From Notoacmeibacter ruber (GTDB lineage: Bacteria > Pseudomonadota > Alphaproteobacteria > Rhizobiales > Rhizobiaceae): 64,000 nt of DNA. The notes beneath the pieces were generated by a model. It saw only the letters and a list, made by a program, of their open reading frames with translations, was not told the origin of the DNA and made no database searches. Of the stretch, positions 1 through 8,659 are shown piece by piece. The DNA lies in NCBI RefSeq assembly GCF_003668555.1, contig NZ_RCWN01000001.1, positions 434,001 to 498,000 on the forward strand, in the 5' to 3' direction. A program made the translations under genes and the position numbers. Numbering within the stretch: the first letter of the stretch is position 1; each line of letters begins with the position of its first letter.

Positions 1-440
1 AGAAAGCGGGCCGCTGGCAGAAGATACGGCCGGGTGAAGATCAGGGAACGCCTGTTTTCTGCCGTGGCCGGCAAGCCCGCTATAATTGCGTCGCCATTGC
101 CCTCCTGAAGCGTCGAAATGAGCTCCTCGAACGGCAGCGCCTGAATCTGGCACCGCTCGGCAATGTTGAGTTCCTCGCAAATCGCGCGAACCAGATCGAC
201 GTGAAGGCCGGCCAGCTTTCCGAACTTGTCCAGAAATGAAAATGGCGGATCGTCCAGAACGGTCAGAAAACGCAGGCGCTGAACGGAAGATGCATCGACC
301 CTGTCGACACGCTCGGTCTCGTCCCAAAGGCGCGGTTGCGTCGGTGGTGCCTGCTGGGCTTGCAGGTCTCCGGTGACAGCCAAAACGAGGCAGGCCGGTA
401 TCACCCAGAAGAGCAGGAAGAGACTACGTACGCGTTTCAA
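1..440 (-). CDS. Periplasmic substrate-binding protein, SBP_bac_3 family (partial, C-terminus outside window)
   Basis: Reading the minus strand from a TTG at 440 gives about 146 residues that run off the left edge. The first 29 residues look like a Sec signal peptide (basic KRVR, a hydrophobic run ending in LAVTGDLQAQ). After a linker comes the usual start of a family-3 solute-binding domain: RLRFLTVLDDPPFSF, then GLHVDLVRAICEELN and a GDAIIAGLPAT segment, as in polar amino-acid ABC receptors. No upstream ATG lies in frame, so TTG is the likely start although the SD is weak. The gene is divergent from the glycosyltransferase. Ligand and partner permease are unknown because the rest of the gene is missing. 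Confidence 0.75.
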   Translation of the reverse strand, partial: MKRVRSLFLLFWVIPACLVLAVTGDLQAQQAPPTQPRLWDETERVDRVDASSVQRLRFLTVLDDPPFSFLDKFGKLAGLHVDLVRAICEELNIAERCQIQALPFEELISTLQEGNGDAIIAGLPATAENRRSLIFTRPYLLPAARF

Positions 441-602
441 CGGATCACCATCAGTATTGGCGCGTCTGCATAACAGATTGGTTTGAGTGCAGCCAGCGAG
501 CAGGCTGCCCAATTTTGTCCTTGTTTTGAATCTTACTTTACGTAACTCGCGAGGGAGCGAAGTAGGGCGCCTGGCATGGACCGGCGCGAAGGGGGCAGTT
601 CA

Positions 603-2636
603 ATGACAATAACAGCAAGCCGGCGAAGGCTGGCTGGCGACGTGTATTTGCCGGTTTCCGACTTCGGCCGTGTGACGGAGAAAATCGCGCCTGTCGCGGT
701 GCCGGGCGCAGCCTCTCCCCGTGCCACGCTTCTGCTCCACCCTGCCGCCCGGCGACCTTTCGAGAAATGCGACCATCGGGACAAGCTCATCATTCGGGTG
801 CTTATCCGTATGAGTTGGGAGCCTGCCGATTTACGGGATGTGATCCATCTGGCACGGCGCGAGCACGTTACTCTGGAAGAGGCCGTGCTCTCCTCTTCCG
901 GACTTGAACGTCAGCGCTGGTCCGCGACGCTTGCGGAAGAAAGCGGCCTGCCGCTCGTGGCGGGGATCGACCCGGCAAGGCTCGTCCTCCCATCGGATGA
1001 TATCAATTCGCTCCTCGCCGTCTCTTGGAGCGAGATAGCCGTCGGATATCGTCTGCCTGACGGTCGCTATGTGCGGCTTGTGCCCGATAGTGTCGCTTGT
1101 GCCTTTCGGCTGCCCGGCGAGGGAGAGGACGATGTCTGCATGGTCGCGGGTCCTTCGCTCCGCAAGGCATTGATCGAGCGTTTGGCAGAGCGGATGGACC
1201 GACGCGCCCGACTGGGCCTGTTCTCCAGAACGCCGGAATACTCGGCCCGCCAATTGACCAATGCATGGCAATCCTTCCTGCTTGGCGCCTTCGCCGTCTT
1301 TGCCGCGCTAGGACTGCTCTTTTGGCCTCTCCTGGTCTTGATGACGGTTCATGTCCTGTCTTCTTCCTTCTTTCTCAGTTGCATGGTCCTGCGGATCATG
1401 GCGATTCCGTATGCGGGAACTCGAGAGGTCAGGGTCAACCGTATGGCCGAGGGGGCGGACGTCCCTGTCTATACCGTGCTCGTCGCGCTCTATCGCGAAG
1501 CCGATATGATCGGCCAGCTACTGACAGCGCTCGGTCGCTTGCATTGGCCGCGAGGTCGGCTTGAAATCCGGCTCGTCTGCGAAGCGGATGACCGAGAAAC
1601 GATCGAAGCCATTCACGCCCTTCGCCCGCCTGCCCATGTCGAAGTAATCGAAGTGCCGTCGGGCTTCCCGCGCACCAAGCCCCGAGCTCTTAATTTCGCT
1701 CTCCAGACCTGCCGTGGCGAGTATGTCTGCCTCTACGACGCCGAGGACCGGCCTCATCCCGACCAGTTGATCGAAGCATGGCAGGCATTCCGACAAAGTG
1801 CGCCTGATGTGGCCTGCCTACAGGCGCCGCTGATCGTCACGAATGGTGGCGATCATTGGCTCGCCAGGCAGTTTGCTTTCGAATACGCAGCGCTCTTCAG
1901 GGGCGTGCTGCGTTTTCTGGCAGCCACACGGACCGTGCTTCCGCTTGGCGGGACTTCCAATCATTTTCGACGTTCCGTTCTCGACGAGGTCGGTGGTTGG
2001 GATCCGCACAATGTGACCGAAGATGCTGATCTCGGCATGCGAATGGCCAGACACGGATACCGGAGCGGCGTCATCAATGCGCCGACGCTTGAGGACGCCC
2101 CGGACCGGTTTCGCGATTGGCTGCCTCAGCGAACGCGCTGGATAAAGGGCTGGATGGTTTGCTGGCTCGTCCACAACAGAAACCCGCTTCGCCTTTGGCG
2201 TGAGCTTGGTCCTCGTTCATTTCTTGTATCGCAGATATTCCTTTCGGGGATTCCCGGCGCCGCGCTTCTGCTACCGATCATGCTGGCGAGCTTCTTCATC
2301 ATGTCGGTCGGCATGGTCGCCGGCTCGGACTGGCTGAACTCCTTTCAGATCGCTCTTTTCGGCGTGGATTTCATGAATTTCGCGCTCTGCATGGGGGCTT
2401 TCCTCATCTTGGGCGCGCGAGCGGCCAGTTGGCGGGAACGGGGGGCGGTCATGGCGGTCTTGCCATCGCTTTGCGTCTACTGGCTGATACAGTCCTGGGC
2501 CGCCTGGCGCGGGCTTTTCCAACTGACCGGCCGTACGCCCCACAAATGGGAGAAGACAAGCCATAAACCGGCCGTAGAGCGTCTCAAGGGTAAAGTGACT
2601 AGCGTTTCGCCGCCAGAAAGGTTGCCGCATCCTTGA
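603..2636 (+). CDS. Membrane glycosyltransferase, family 2 (processive type)
   Basis: Integral-membrane GT2 enzyme of about 677 residues, probably polymerising or exporting a surface polysaccharide from a nucleotide sugar. After a soluble N-terminal part (residues about 60-190) that distantly recalls the N-terminal domain of GspE-like ATPases, there is a hydrophobic pair near 225-265. The GT-A core has YTVLVALYRE, a YDAED acidic motif near 380, TED near 472 and QRTRW near 510, the D,D,D,Q..RW pattern of cellulose- and PgaC-type synthases. More membrane segments follow at the C-terminus. ATG 603 is preferred over ATG 576 because GAAGGGGG lies at SD distance. The 3' end overlaps ppk2 by 38 bp, tail to tail. 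The sugar is unknown. Confidence 0.8.
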   Translation: MTITASRRRLAGDVYLPVSDFGRVTEKIAPVAVPGAASPRATLLLHPAARRPFEKCDHRDKLIIRVLIRMSWEPADLRDVIHLARREHVTLEEAVLSSSGLERQRWSATLAEESGLPLVAGIDPARLVLPSDDINSLLAVSWSEIAVGYRLPDGRYVRLVPDSVACAFRLPGEGEDDVCMVAGPSLRKALIERLAERMDRRARLGLFSRTPEYSARQLTNAWQSFLLGAFAVFAALGLLFWPLLVLMTVHVLSSSFFLSCMVLRIMAIPYAGTREVRVNRMAEGADVPVYTVLVALYREADMIGQLLTALGRLHWPRGRLEIRLVCEADDRETIEAIHALRPPAHVEVIEVPSGFPRTKPRALNFALQTCRGEYVCLYDAEDRPHPDQLIEAWQAFRQSAPDVACLQAPLIVTNGGDHWLARQFAFEYAALFRGVLRFLAATRTVLPLGGTSNHFRRSVLDEVGGWDPHNVTEDADLGMRMARHGYRSGVINAPTLEDAPDRFRDWLPQRTRWIKGWMVCWLVHNRNPLRLWRELGPRSFLVSQIFLSGIPGAALLLPIMLASFFIMSVGMVAGSDWLNSFQIALFGVDFMNFALCMGAFLILGARAASWRERGAVMAVLPSLCVYWLIQSWAAWRGLFQLTGRTPHKWEKTSHKPAVERLKGKVTSVSPPERLPHP

Positions 2637-3516
2637 CGATACGGCTGTCCGGCTCGCCGATGATCTCGGGGTCGCGACCTTCGTAATCCGCTGTCAGCAG
2701 CACTTGCCGTATGGCTTCAATCCGAGCGCGCCTCTTGTCGTTCGAACGGATCACCGTCCATGGCGCATGCGCCGTGTGCGTCGCTTCGAACATGCGGTTG
2801 CGGTAGTCGGTATATCGGTCCCAAAGACTGATGCCCTTGAGGTCGATAGACGAGAATTTCCAGTATTTGAGAGGATCATGAACACGGTCGTGAAACCGTT
2901 CGAGCTGCATCTCGCGTCCGATATTGAGCCAGAACTTGAAGAACCGGATACCGTCGTCCACCAGGAGTTTCTCGAAGGGGTTCACCGCGTTCAGAAACGC
3001 TTCGTATTCGGCTTCTGTACAAAAGCCCATGACCGGTTCGACAACGGCACGATTATACCATGAACGGTCAAACAGCACGATCTCTCCCGATGTCGGCAGG
3101 TGCTGGATATAGCGCTGGAAATACCACTGGCCCTGTTCGGTCTCCGTCGGTTTGGAGAGGGCGACAACGCGGGCCTGGCGAGGATTGAGATGGCCTCGAA
3201 ACCGGCTGATTGTGCCGCCCTTGCCGGCTGCATCGCGCCCCTCGAAAAGAACAACGAGGCGCTCGCCCGTCTTCTGCATATGGGCATGCAGTTTGACCAA
3301 TTCGCCCTGCAGCGCTTCGAGCGTGTCCTCGTAGTCCTTGCGCTTGAGTTTGTCGTCATAGGGGTAATCGCCCGACGAGAAAGCATTCTCCTCGATCCAT
3401 TTCGGAAGCTTCGGTTCGGCAATATCGAAATGGCGGGTCTTGCCATGCAGATCGAGGTCCAGCGGCTGAAGCTGCATTTCTGCCAGATGCTCGGCGACCT
3501 GCTTTGTTTCGCTCAT
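2599..3516 (-). CDS. ppk2: Polyphosphate kinase 2 (class I PPK2)
   Basis: Cytoplasmic enzyme that phosphorylates a nucleoside diphosphate (ADP or GDP) with inorganic polyphosphate. The 305 residues match one-domain PPK2 proteins of rhizobia in length. Visible motifs are Walker A GRDAAGKGG (93-101), the lid region near 121-131 (SKPTETEQGQW), and Walker B DRSWYNR (150-156), followed by the conserved FFKFWLNI and RFHDRVHDPLKYWK segments. Class I versus II cannot be proved by eye, but size and domain count fit class I. It stands alone and its 3' end overlaps the glycosyltransferase gene. The upstream neighbour gcrA reads in the same direction but has its own terminator between. Confidence 0.93.
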   Translation of the reverse strand: MSETKQVAEHLAEMQLQPLDLDLHGKTRHFDIAEPKLPKWIEENAFSSGDYPYDDKLKRKDYEDTLEALQGELVKLHAHMQKTGERLVVLFEGRDAAGKGGTISRFRGHLNPRQARVVALSKPTETEQGQWYFQRYIQHLPTSGEIVLFDRSWYNRAVVEPVMGFCTEAEYEAFLNAVNPFEKLLVDDGIRFFKFWLNIGREMQLERFHDRVHDPLKYWKFSSIDLKGISLWDRYTDYRNRMFEATHTAHAPWTVIRSNDKRRARIEAIRQVLLTADYEGRDPEIIGEPDSRIVKDAATFLAAKR

Positions 3517-3597
3517 TCGTCAAACCCCGATATTGCCGTACGTCAAAGCTGATCATGGATGGCTCAGGCCAACAAGCGCGGAATGCGCAGCCACGCA

Positions 3598-3630
3598 ACA
3601 AAAAAGCGCCCGCCATGGAGACGGGCGCTC
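3598..3630 (-). terminator. Rho-independent terminator of gcrA
   Basis: On the minus strand a perfect 7-bp GC stem (GCGCCCG at 3628-3622 pairing with CGGGCGC at 3612-3606, 9-nt loop) is followed by six T residues (3605-3600). It lies 24 bp beyond the gcrA stop codon and before the ppk2 start, so it should separate the two genes. Confidence 0.85.
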
Positions 3631-3651
3631 GAAGTTCATGTGCGTTGCAAA

Positions 3652-4206
3652 TCAGCGGTTGCGCCGTCGCTCCGTATTCTGCTGATAAGCAAGCTGGGCA
3701 TGGCCCTGACAATAGGGTGTACCCTCGCCGCTATCATTTCCGCAAAAATGAAAATCCTCGGTGAGAGGGTCGCCCACGGGCCATTTGCAGGTTCGTTCCG
3801 TCAGCTCCAGCAGCGAAAGGCGGCGGCTCATCGGCACGACGACTTCTTCTGCCGGCTGGAAAACGGGTTCCGCAACCTCGTCGATCGCGTAGTCGGCTTT
3901 CAGAGCGGTGGCGCCGGCAGAGCTCGTCCGGGGCATGGACTGGCTGGCAACGACGCTTGAAACGCTCGGCCGCTGAGATGCGGTTGCTGTGCCGGTCCGC
4001 GCCGACGGCTGTCGGGGTGCGGAGGGCTTCTTCGGGCGTGCCGGCTTCTGGCTGGCGCGTCCGCGGCTGGAAAGCTTCAGCCGGTGGACCTTGCCGATAA
4101 CCGCATTGCGGCTGACGCCCCCAAGCTGGTTTGCAATCTGGCTCGCGCTAAGGCCGTCGGCCCAGAGTTTCTTGAGCAGTTCGACCCGCTCATCCGTCCA
4201 ACTCAT
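3652..4206 (-). CDS. gcrA: GcrA cell cycle regulator
   Basis: Alphaproteobacterial transcription factor that works with sigma-70 at promoters carrying GANTC sites methylated by CcrM, and so couples replication to gene expression. The first 50 residues are the diagnostic helix-turn-helix (MSWTDERVELLKKLWADG, then SASQIANQLGG and VSRNAVIGKVHRL). A Pro/Ala/Ser-rich linker (about 50-130) leads to the conserved C-terminal RNA-polymerase-binding part with LLELTERTCKWPVGDP and FHFCGN, YCQGHAQLAYQ. At 184 residues it has the normal length. It is divergent from the arg operon, and the intergenic region holds three GANTC sites, consistent with methylation-dependent control of gcrA itself. Confidence 0.96.
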   Translation of the reverse strand: MSWTDERVELLKKLWADGLSASQIANQLGGVSRNAVIGKVHRLKLSSRGRASQKPARPKKPSAPRQPSARTGTATASQRPSVSSVVASQSMPRTSSAGATALKADYAIDEVAEPVFQPAEEVVVPMSRRLSLLELTERTCKWPVGDPLTEDFHFCGNDSGEGTPYCQGHAQLAYQQNTERRRNR

Positions 4207-4352
4207 TGGTTGTTCTCCTCGTTTGCCGCATCGCTTCGCGAATCCATCAGCCCTGCAAGCAAAAGCTTCGCTCGCAGTTGGAAAAACCGACCGTATTGGG
4301 TTCGCCGCCAGAGACTTTTTATCTCTATTGGGAGCAAGCTACGCTGCCCCCC

Positions 4353-4429
4353 GACTCGCTGTCCAGCACCCGCTGGCCTCGTTGATTCGCTTTTGTCTGT
4401 TTTCCCCAAATTTGGGACAGAAATGAGTC
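4353..4429. promoter_or_regulatory. Cluster of three GANTC (CcrM) sites upstream of gcrA
   Basis: GACTC at 4353-4357, GATTC at 4384-4388 and GAGTC at 4425-4429 lie within 77 bp, where about 0.3 would be expected by chance. GANTC is the CcrM methylation target in alphaproteobacteria and GcrA responds to it. The sites lie 147-223 bp upstream of the gcrA start codon and on the far side from argD, so control of gcrA is more likely than control of argD. Confidence 0.55.
4405..4416. promoter_or_regulatory. Perfect 12-bp palindrome CCCAAATTTGGG
   Basis: A perfect dyad sits between the second and third GANTC sites in the gcrA-argD intergenic region. CTGT (4397-4400) and ACAG (4417-4420) nearby extend the symmetry imperfectly. 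It has the shape of a dimeric regulator's operator; the protein is unknown. Confidence 0.35.
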
Positions 4430-4515
4430 GGGCGTTGATTAAATACCTTTTTTGGAAGGATTGCCGCGAACCGTTCCGCAAAGCCGTGCGTCATCTCTGC
4501 CGCACCAGGGAAACA

Positions 4516-4586
4516 TTGACTTTCGCGTTAGGGAACGTGATAAACCTGAAAAGCCGCCTCGGCATGCGAGGCGGCTTTTCCTTTTT
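4516..4586 (+). promoter_or_regulatory. Probable sigma-70 promoter of argD-argF-hslO with terminator-like 5' hairpin
   Basis: TTGACT (4516-4521), a 17-bp spacer and GATAAA (4539-4544) form a good housekeeping promoter. The expected start near 4551 falls just before a 9-bp hairpin (4553-4561 with 4567-4575, loop GCATG) followed by TTTTCCTTTTT. The hairpin is therefore at the extreme 5' end of the mRNA. It also has four T residues on the opposite strand and could stop transcription coming the other way. No plus-strand gene lies upstream that would need this terminator. Confidence 0.55.
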
Positions 4587-4643
4587 GGCGTTCCGGTTTG
4601 CATGCTGCACCGGCAAGGGCCCTCTGGTCCGGGAGATGAGACA

Positions 4644-5852
4644 ATGGGCGGTTCGGCGCTCTTCGACACCTTTGCGCGCGCGTCGCTGTCTTTCGACCGC
4701 GGCGAAGGCGCATGGGTCTGGACGACTGACGGCGAGAAATATCTCGATTTCGCCTCCGGCGTCGCGGTCAACGCGCTTGGTCATGCCAATCCGCGTCTTC
4801 GAGAAGCGCTTGCTGCGCAGGCCGACAAGCTCTGGCATGTCTCCAATCTCTACGAAATTCCGGTTCAGCGTGAGCTCGCCGAGCTGCTTTGCGCCAATTC
4901 GTTCGCCGACCGGGTATTCTTCTGCAATTCTGGCGCGGAAGCGATCGAGGCCGCGATCAAGACGGCGCGGCGCTATCATTATGGGCGGGGCGAGACGGAG
5001 CGCGTGGATATCGTGACCGTCGAGGGTGCGTTCCACGGTCGGACGCTTGCGACCATCGCCGCTGGCGGCCAGGAAAAATACCTCGAAGGCTTTGGTCCGA
5101 AAGCGCCGGGTTTCGTGCAGATTCCGTTCGAGGATCGCGAGGCGCTGAAGGAGGTCATGGTGGCGCCGACCACGGCCGCGGTCCTCATTGAGCCACTCCA
5201 GGGAGAAGGCGGTGTCCGGCCTTTCAGTACAGCGTGGCTGAAGGAAGTTCGGAGCCTGTGCGACGATCACGGCGTCCTTCTCATCTTCGACGAAGTGCAG
5301 ACGGGGATCGGGCGCACCGGGCGCCTGTTCGCTCATGAATGGGCTGATGTCACGCCGGATATTCTGGCTGTGGCGAAGGGGCTCGGCGGCGGCTTTCCCG
5401 TCGGCGCGTGTCTGGCGACCGATGAGGCCGCTGCAGCGATGACTGCGGGGTCGCATGGATCGACATTCGGCGGCAATCCGCTTGCCATGGCGGTCGGAAA
5501 GGCCGTTGTCGAAACCGTTCTCGAAGATGGATTTCTCGACGAGGTCAAACGCAAGGCGCTCCTGCTCAAGCAAGGTCTTGCAGCCGTCGTCGACAGCTAT
5601 CCCGACTTGTTTGAAACGGTGCGCGGCGCTGGTCTTCTTATCGGCTTGAAGTGCCGTCTCCCCGCCAGCATGATCCTTTCCGCAGTCCGCGATGAGCACC
5701 TTCTTCTGGTGCCTGCGGGCGATAATGTATTGCGCTTTCTTCCGCCGCTGAATGTCGAGGACGATGACATTCGCGCGGCGCTGGAAGCGCTCGACCGGGC
5801 AGCGCGCGAACTGACGCTGAGCGCTACCCAAACCGATGGACAATCGATGTGA
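4644..5852 (+). CDS. argD: Acetylornithine aminotransferase
   Basis: PLP enzyme of arginine synthesis that converts N-acetylglutamate semialdehyde to N-acetylornithine; homologues often also serve in lysine synthesis. The 402-residue protein shows the class-III aminotransferase pattern: [15 protein letters not shown] near 95, GAFHGRT near 128, [12 protein letters not shown] with Asp216, and Lys245 in [14 protein letters not shown] as the Schiff-base lysine. The open frame extends upstream to 4452, but the ATG at 4644 follows GGGAGATGAG and matches the usual family start. The stop overlaps the argF start by 4 nt (GTGA), so the two are translationally coupled. Confidence 0.95.
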   Translation: MGGSALFDTFARASLSFDRGEGAWVWTTDGEKYLDFASGVAVNALGHANPRLREALAAQADKLWHVSNLYEIPVQRELAELLCANSFADRVFFCNSGAEAIEAAIKTARRYHYGRGETERVDIVTVEGAFHGRTLATIAAGGQEKYLEGFGPKAPGFVQIPFEDREALKEVMVAPTTAAVLIEPLQGEGGVRPFSTAWLKEVRSLCDDHGVLLIFDEVQTGIGRTGRLFAHEWADVTPDILAVAKGLGGGFPVGACLATDEAAAAMTAGSHGSTFGGNPLAMAVGKAVVETVLEDGFLDEVKRKALLLKQGLAAVVDSYPDLFETVRGAGLLIGLKCRLPASMILSAVRDEHLLLVPAGDNVLRFLPPLNVEDDDIRAALEALDRAARELTLSATQTDGQSM

Positions 5853-6763
5853 CCCGCCATTTTCTCGATCTTGCTGAAACATCTCCCGAAACGCTGAGGA
5901 CCATTCTCGACGACGCTCGCCTTATGAAGGAAAAGCGTCAGGCCGGCGAATGCGTCAAGCCGCTCGCCGGCAAGACGCTGGCCATGATCTTCGAGAAGCC
6001 CTCGACCCGTACCCGCGTCTCGTTCGAGGTCGGTATGCGCCATCTGGGCGGCGAGACCGTTGTGCTGACGGGCACTGAAATGCAGCTCGGCCGCTCGGAA
6101 ACGATCGCCGATACCGCGCGCGTTCTCTCCCGTTACGTCGACATCATCATGGTGCGGACGCTCGAGCATCAGCGTCTTCTTGAACTGGCTGGTGCCGCAA
6201 CCGTTCCGGTTATCAACGGTCTTACCGATGATACCCATCCATGCCAGATCATGGCCGATATACTGACCTTCGAAGAGCACCGGGGACCGGTGGAGGGCAA
6301 GAAGTTTGCTTGGACCGGCGACGGCAACAACGTCACCCATTCGCTGATCGAAGGCGCCGCGCAGTTCGGCTATGCGCTCTCGATCGCGACCCCCGAAGGG
6401 TCCGAGCCGGATATGAAGTTCGTCGACTGGGCGCGTCAGCAGGGGGCGGATGTTCAATTGACGACCGACCCGGCCGTAGCGGCCAGCGGAGCCGACTGTC
6501 TCATCACCGATACATGGGTTTCGATGAATCAGGAACATCGTGCGCGTGGCCATAACGTCTTCCAGAGCTATCAGGTGAATGAGAAGCTGATGGCGCATGC
6601 CAAGGACGATGCCCTTTTCATGCATTGCCTCCCGGCTCACCGCGGAGAAGAGGTGACCGACGAGATTCTGGACGGCCCACAAAGCGTGGTTTTCGACGAA
6701 GCGGAAAACCGGATGCATGCCCAGAAGGCCATTCTCAACTGGTGTCTCGGTGGGGCCGGCTGA
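5849..6763 (+). CDS. argF: Ornithine carbamoyltransferase, anabolic
   Basis: Makes citrulline from ornithine and carbamoyl phosphate in arginine synthesis. The 304 residues hold the carbamoyl-phosphate loop [13 protein letters not shown] (near 48-60), the HPCQ motif (near 131), and the ornithine-binding [10 protein letters not shown] segment with its cysteine near 269. The GTG start at 5849 overlaps the argD stop by 4 nt; no separate SD is needed if translation is coupled. hslO begins one base after its stop. The argD-argF-hslO order is common in rhizobia and suggests one transcript. Confidence 0.96.
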   Translation: MTRHFLDLAETSPETLRTILDDARLMKEKRQAGECVKPLAGKTLAMIFEKPSTRTRVSFEVGMRHLGGETVVLTGTEMQLGRSETIADTARVLSRYVDIIMVRTLEHQRLLELAGAATVPVINGLTDDTHPCQIMADILTFEEHRGPVEGKKFAWTGDGNNVTHSLIEGAAQFGYALSIATPEGSEPDMKFVDWARQQGADVQLTTDPAVAASGADCLITDTWVSMNQEHRARGHNVFQSYQVNEKLMAHAKDDALFMHCLPAHRGEEVTDEILDGPQSVVFDEAENRMHAQKAILNWCLGGAG

Positions 6764-6764
6764 C

Positions 6765-7748
6765 ATGAGCGAAGCGAACCAGCCAGCCCTTGGCGAATAT
6801 GGACATGCGGGCGACGACCATGTCGTGCCGTTTCAGGTCGAGAGTCTCGATGCGCGTGGGCGCGTCGTGCAGATGGGGCCTGAACTCGATGCCATACTGA
6901 GTCGCCACGGCTATCCCGAGCCAGTCAGCCGTCTATTGGCAGAGGTCGTCGTTCTGGTGGCTCTGCTCGGAACATCGTTGAAATTCAATGGCAAGTTCAT
7001 CGTGCAGACGCAGACCGACGGGCCGGTCGACATGCTGGTGGCCGATCTCAATGTTCCCGGCTCCCTTCGCGCTTATGCCAAATTCGACGAAGAGCGGCTG
7101 AAGGTTGCGACAGAGGCCGGTGAAACCAAGCCGGAACAGTTGCTCGGCAATGGCATCCTCGCCCTGACGATCGATCAGGGCGCGCAAATGCAGCGCTATC
7201 AGGGCGTGGTGCCTCTGGACGGCTCGTCGCTTGAAGAGGTCGCCCGTACTTATTTTCGTCAGTCCGAACAGATCCCGACCGATCTGCGACTCGCGGCAGG
7301 CCAGCAGGTGTTGCCGGGTGGCGAAACGGTGTGGCGTGCCGGTGGGCTTCTCGCGCAGTTCCTTCCAGATGCACCCGAGCGGATGAGAATGGGCGATCTG
7401 CCCGGCGGTGATGGCGACGAAACCGATGCCGATGCGCTGGTCGATGACGCCTGGCACGAAACGCGGCTTCTGGTCGCCACGGTAGAGGATCTGGAACTGG
7501 TCGATCCGACCGTTGGCTCCGAGCGTCTGCTCAACAGGCTGTTCCACGAGCATGGCGTACGCGTCTATGAAGGTGTTGCGCTCAAGGACGATTGCTCCTG
7601 CTCGCGCGAAAAGATCGAGACCGTTCTGGAAAACCTCTCTGATGAGGAACGGGCCGCTTCCATCGAGGATGGCCAGATCAAGGTGCGGTGCGAGTTCTGC
7701 TCCACCGAATATGCGTTCGACCCCGCCGAGTTTTCGAACGACGCCTGA
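6765..7748 (+). CDS. hslO: Redox-regulated holdase chaperone Hsp33
   Basis: Cytoplasmic chaperone switched on by oxidation: four zinc-bound cysteines form disulfides and expose the client-binding surface. The 327 residues include the folded N-terminal domain (residues about 20-240) and the C-terminal redox switch with CSC (277-279) and CEFC (309-312), the CXC plus CXXC pattern of the family. An in-frame ATG upstream at 6717 lies inside argF; ATG 6765 follows the argF stop directly and is the natural start. It is the third gene of the arg operon. It ends one base before the convergent PACE gene. Confidence 0.95.
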   Translation: MSEANQPALGEYGHAGDDHVVPFQVESLDARGRVVQMGPELDAILSRHGYPEPVSRLLAEVVVLVALLGTSLKFNGKFIVQTQTDGPVDMLVADLNVPGSLRAYAKFDEERLKVATEAGETKPEQLLGNGILALTIDQGAQMQRYQGVVPLDGSSLEEVARTYFRQSEQIPTDLRLAAGQQVLPGGETVWRAGGLLAQFLPDAPERMRMGDLPGGDGDETDADALVDDAWHETRLLVATVEDLELVDPTVGSERLLNRLFHEHGVRVYEGVALKDDCSCSREKIETVLENLSDEERAASIEDGQIKVRCEFCSTEYAFDPAEFSNDA

Positions 7749-7749
7749 T

Positions 7750-8190
7750 TTAACCGTGCTCGCGAGACGTGCGCGGGAGCGTCACCATATCCCAGGCCCA
7801 GTTGAAGACGAACGCGTAGGCGAGGTAGAAAAGCGCCATCGCCACGTCGATTATCAACGCCTCCATGATGCCGATGTCGAGATACCATGCGACGAAGGGC
7901 AGCGTGACCAGCAGCAATCCCAGTTCAAAAAGGATGGCATGCAGCACGCGCTGCCAGACCGATTTGCGGATCGAGCCGTACCAGCGCGCCATCAACTGGT
8001 CGAACAGCAGGTTGTAAAGATAGTTCCAGCCGGTCGCGACGAGCGAAAGGCTGATCACCACCACAGCCGTATCGCCGGCCTCTATGCCGAAGCCGAAGGC
8101 GCTGAGCGGAACCACCATCGCAAGGCCGATCAGCTCGAACAGAACGGCATGCATGATGCGGGCGCGAGCCGAACGGGCCTCCATTTGCAT
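7750..8190 (-). CDS. PACE-family multidrug efflux transporter (AceI-like)
   Basis: Small inner-membrane protein of 146 residues with four predicted helices arranged as two repeats of the bacterial transmembrane pair domain. Each repeat begins with the signature R-x-x-HA-x-x-FE (RIMHAVLFE at 11-19, RVLHAILFE near 80). WNYLYN and FNWAWD close the repeats. The glutamate of the first motif is the proton-coupling residue in AceI. PACE proteins export chlorhexidine and related biocides or polyamines by proton antiport; the natural substrate here is unknown. apaG lies just upstream in the same direction (11 bp), so cotranscription is possible. Confidence 0.85.
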   Translation of the reverse strand: MQMEARSARARIMHAVLFELIGLAMVVPLSAFGFGIEAGDTAVVVISLSLVATGWNYLYNLLFDQLMARWYGSIRKSVWQRVLHAILFELGLLLVTLPFVAWYLDIGIMEALIIDVAMALFYLAYAFVFNWAWDMVTLPRTSREHG

Positions 8191-8201
8191 TGCTACCGTC
8201 T

Positions 8202-8594
8202 TCAGTTGAGAGTGCGCTGGTTTTCCGGTAGGTCGAGCGAAAAGGCCGGAATGGCAATATCGAACCGCTCGCCGCTATCGGACTGCATCGTGTAATGGCC
8301 TTGCATCATGCCGGACGGTACGGTCAACGGGCAGCCGGACGTATAGGTATAGCTTTCGCCCGGCAGAAGACGCGGTTCTTCCCCGACGACACCGGCTCCC
8401 TCCACCTCTTGCACGCGGCCGGCACCGTCGGTGATCTTCCAGTAGCGCCATCGCAGTTGTACCGGCCGATCGGAACCGTTTTCGATGCTGACGCGATAGG
8501 CCCAGACGAAGTGATTACGGTCCGGCTCCGAATGGTCCGGCAGGAAAAATGGCTCCACTTCCACCACGATATCGTCTGTAACGGCGCGGTACAT
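8202..8594 (-). CDS. apaG: ApaG domain protein (Co2+/Mg2+ efflux-associated)
   Basis: Immunoglobulin-like single-domain protein of 130 residues. The family is linked to cobalt/magnesium resistance in enterobacteria, but its biochemical role is not settled. The conserved blocks are all present: [37 protein letters not shown] and IPAFSL. ATG 8594 is chosen over an ATG at 8621 because AAGGAG sits at SD distance and the resulting length equals rhizobial ApaG. It is divergent from the CDP-alcohol phosphotransferase, with 65 bp between starts. Confidence 0.93.
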   Translation of the reverse strand: MYRAVTDDIVVEVEPFFLPDHSEPDRNHFVWAYRVSIENGSDRPVQLRWRYWKITDGAGRVQEVEGAGVVGEEPRLLPGESYTYTSGCPLTVPSGMMQGHYTMQSDSGERFDIAIPAFSLDLPENQRTLN

Positions 8595-8659
8595 GCTGTC
8601 GATCTCCTTGTCAGAGGCCATATTGGGTCGGGCAGAACGATGGTCAAACGAGGGACGGC

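Noticed and set aside
4452..4643. 64-residue N-terminal extension of ArgD
   Set aside because: It would include the leader hairpin; ATG 4644 has a good SD and the family start.
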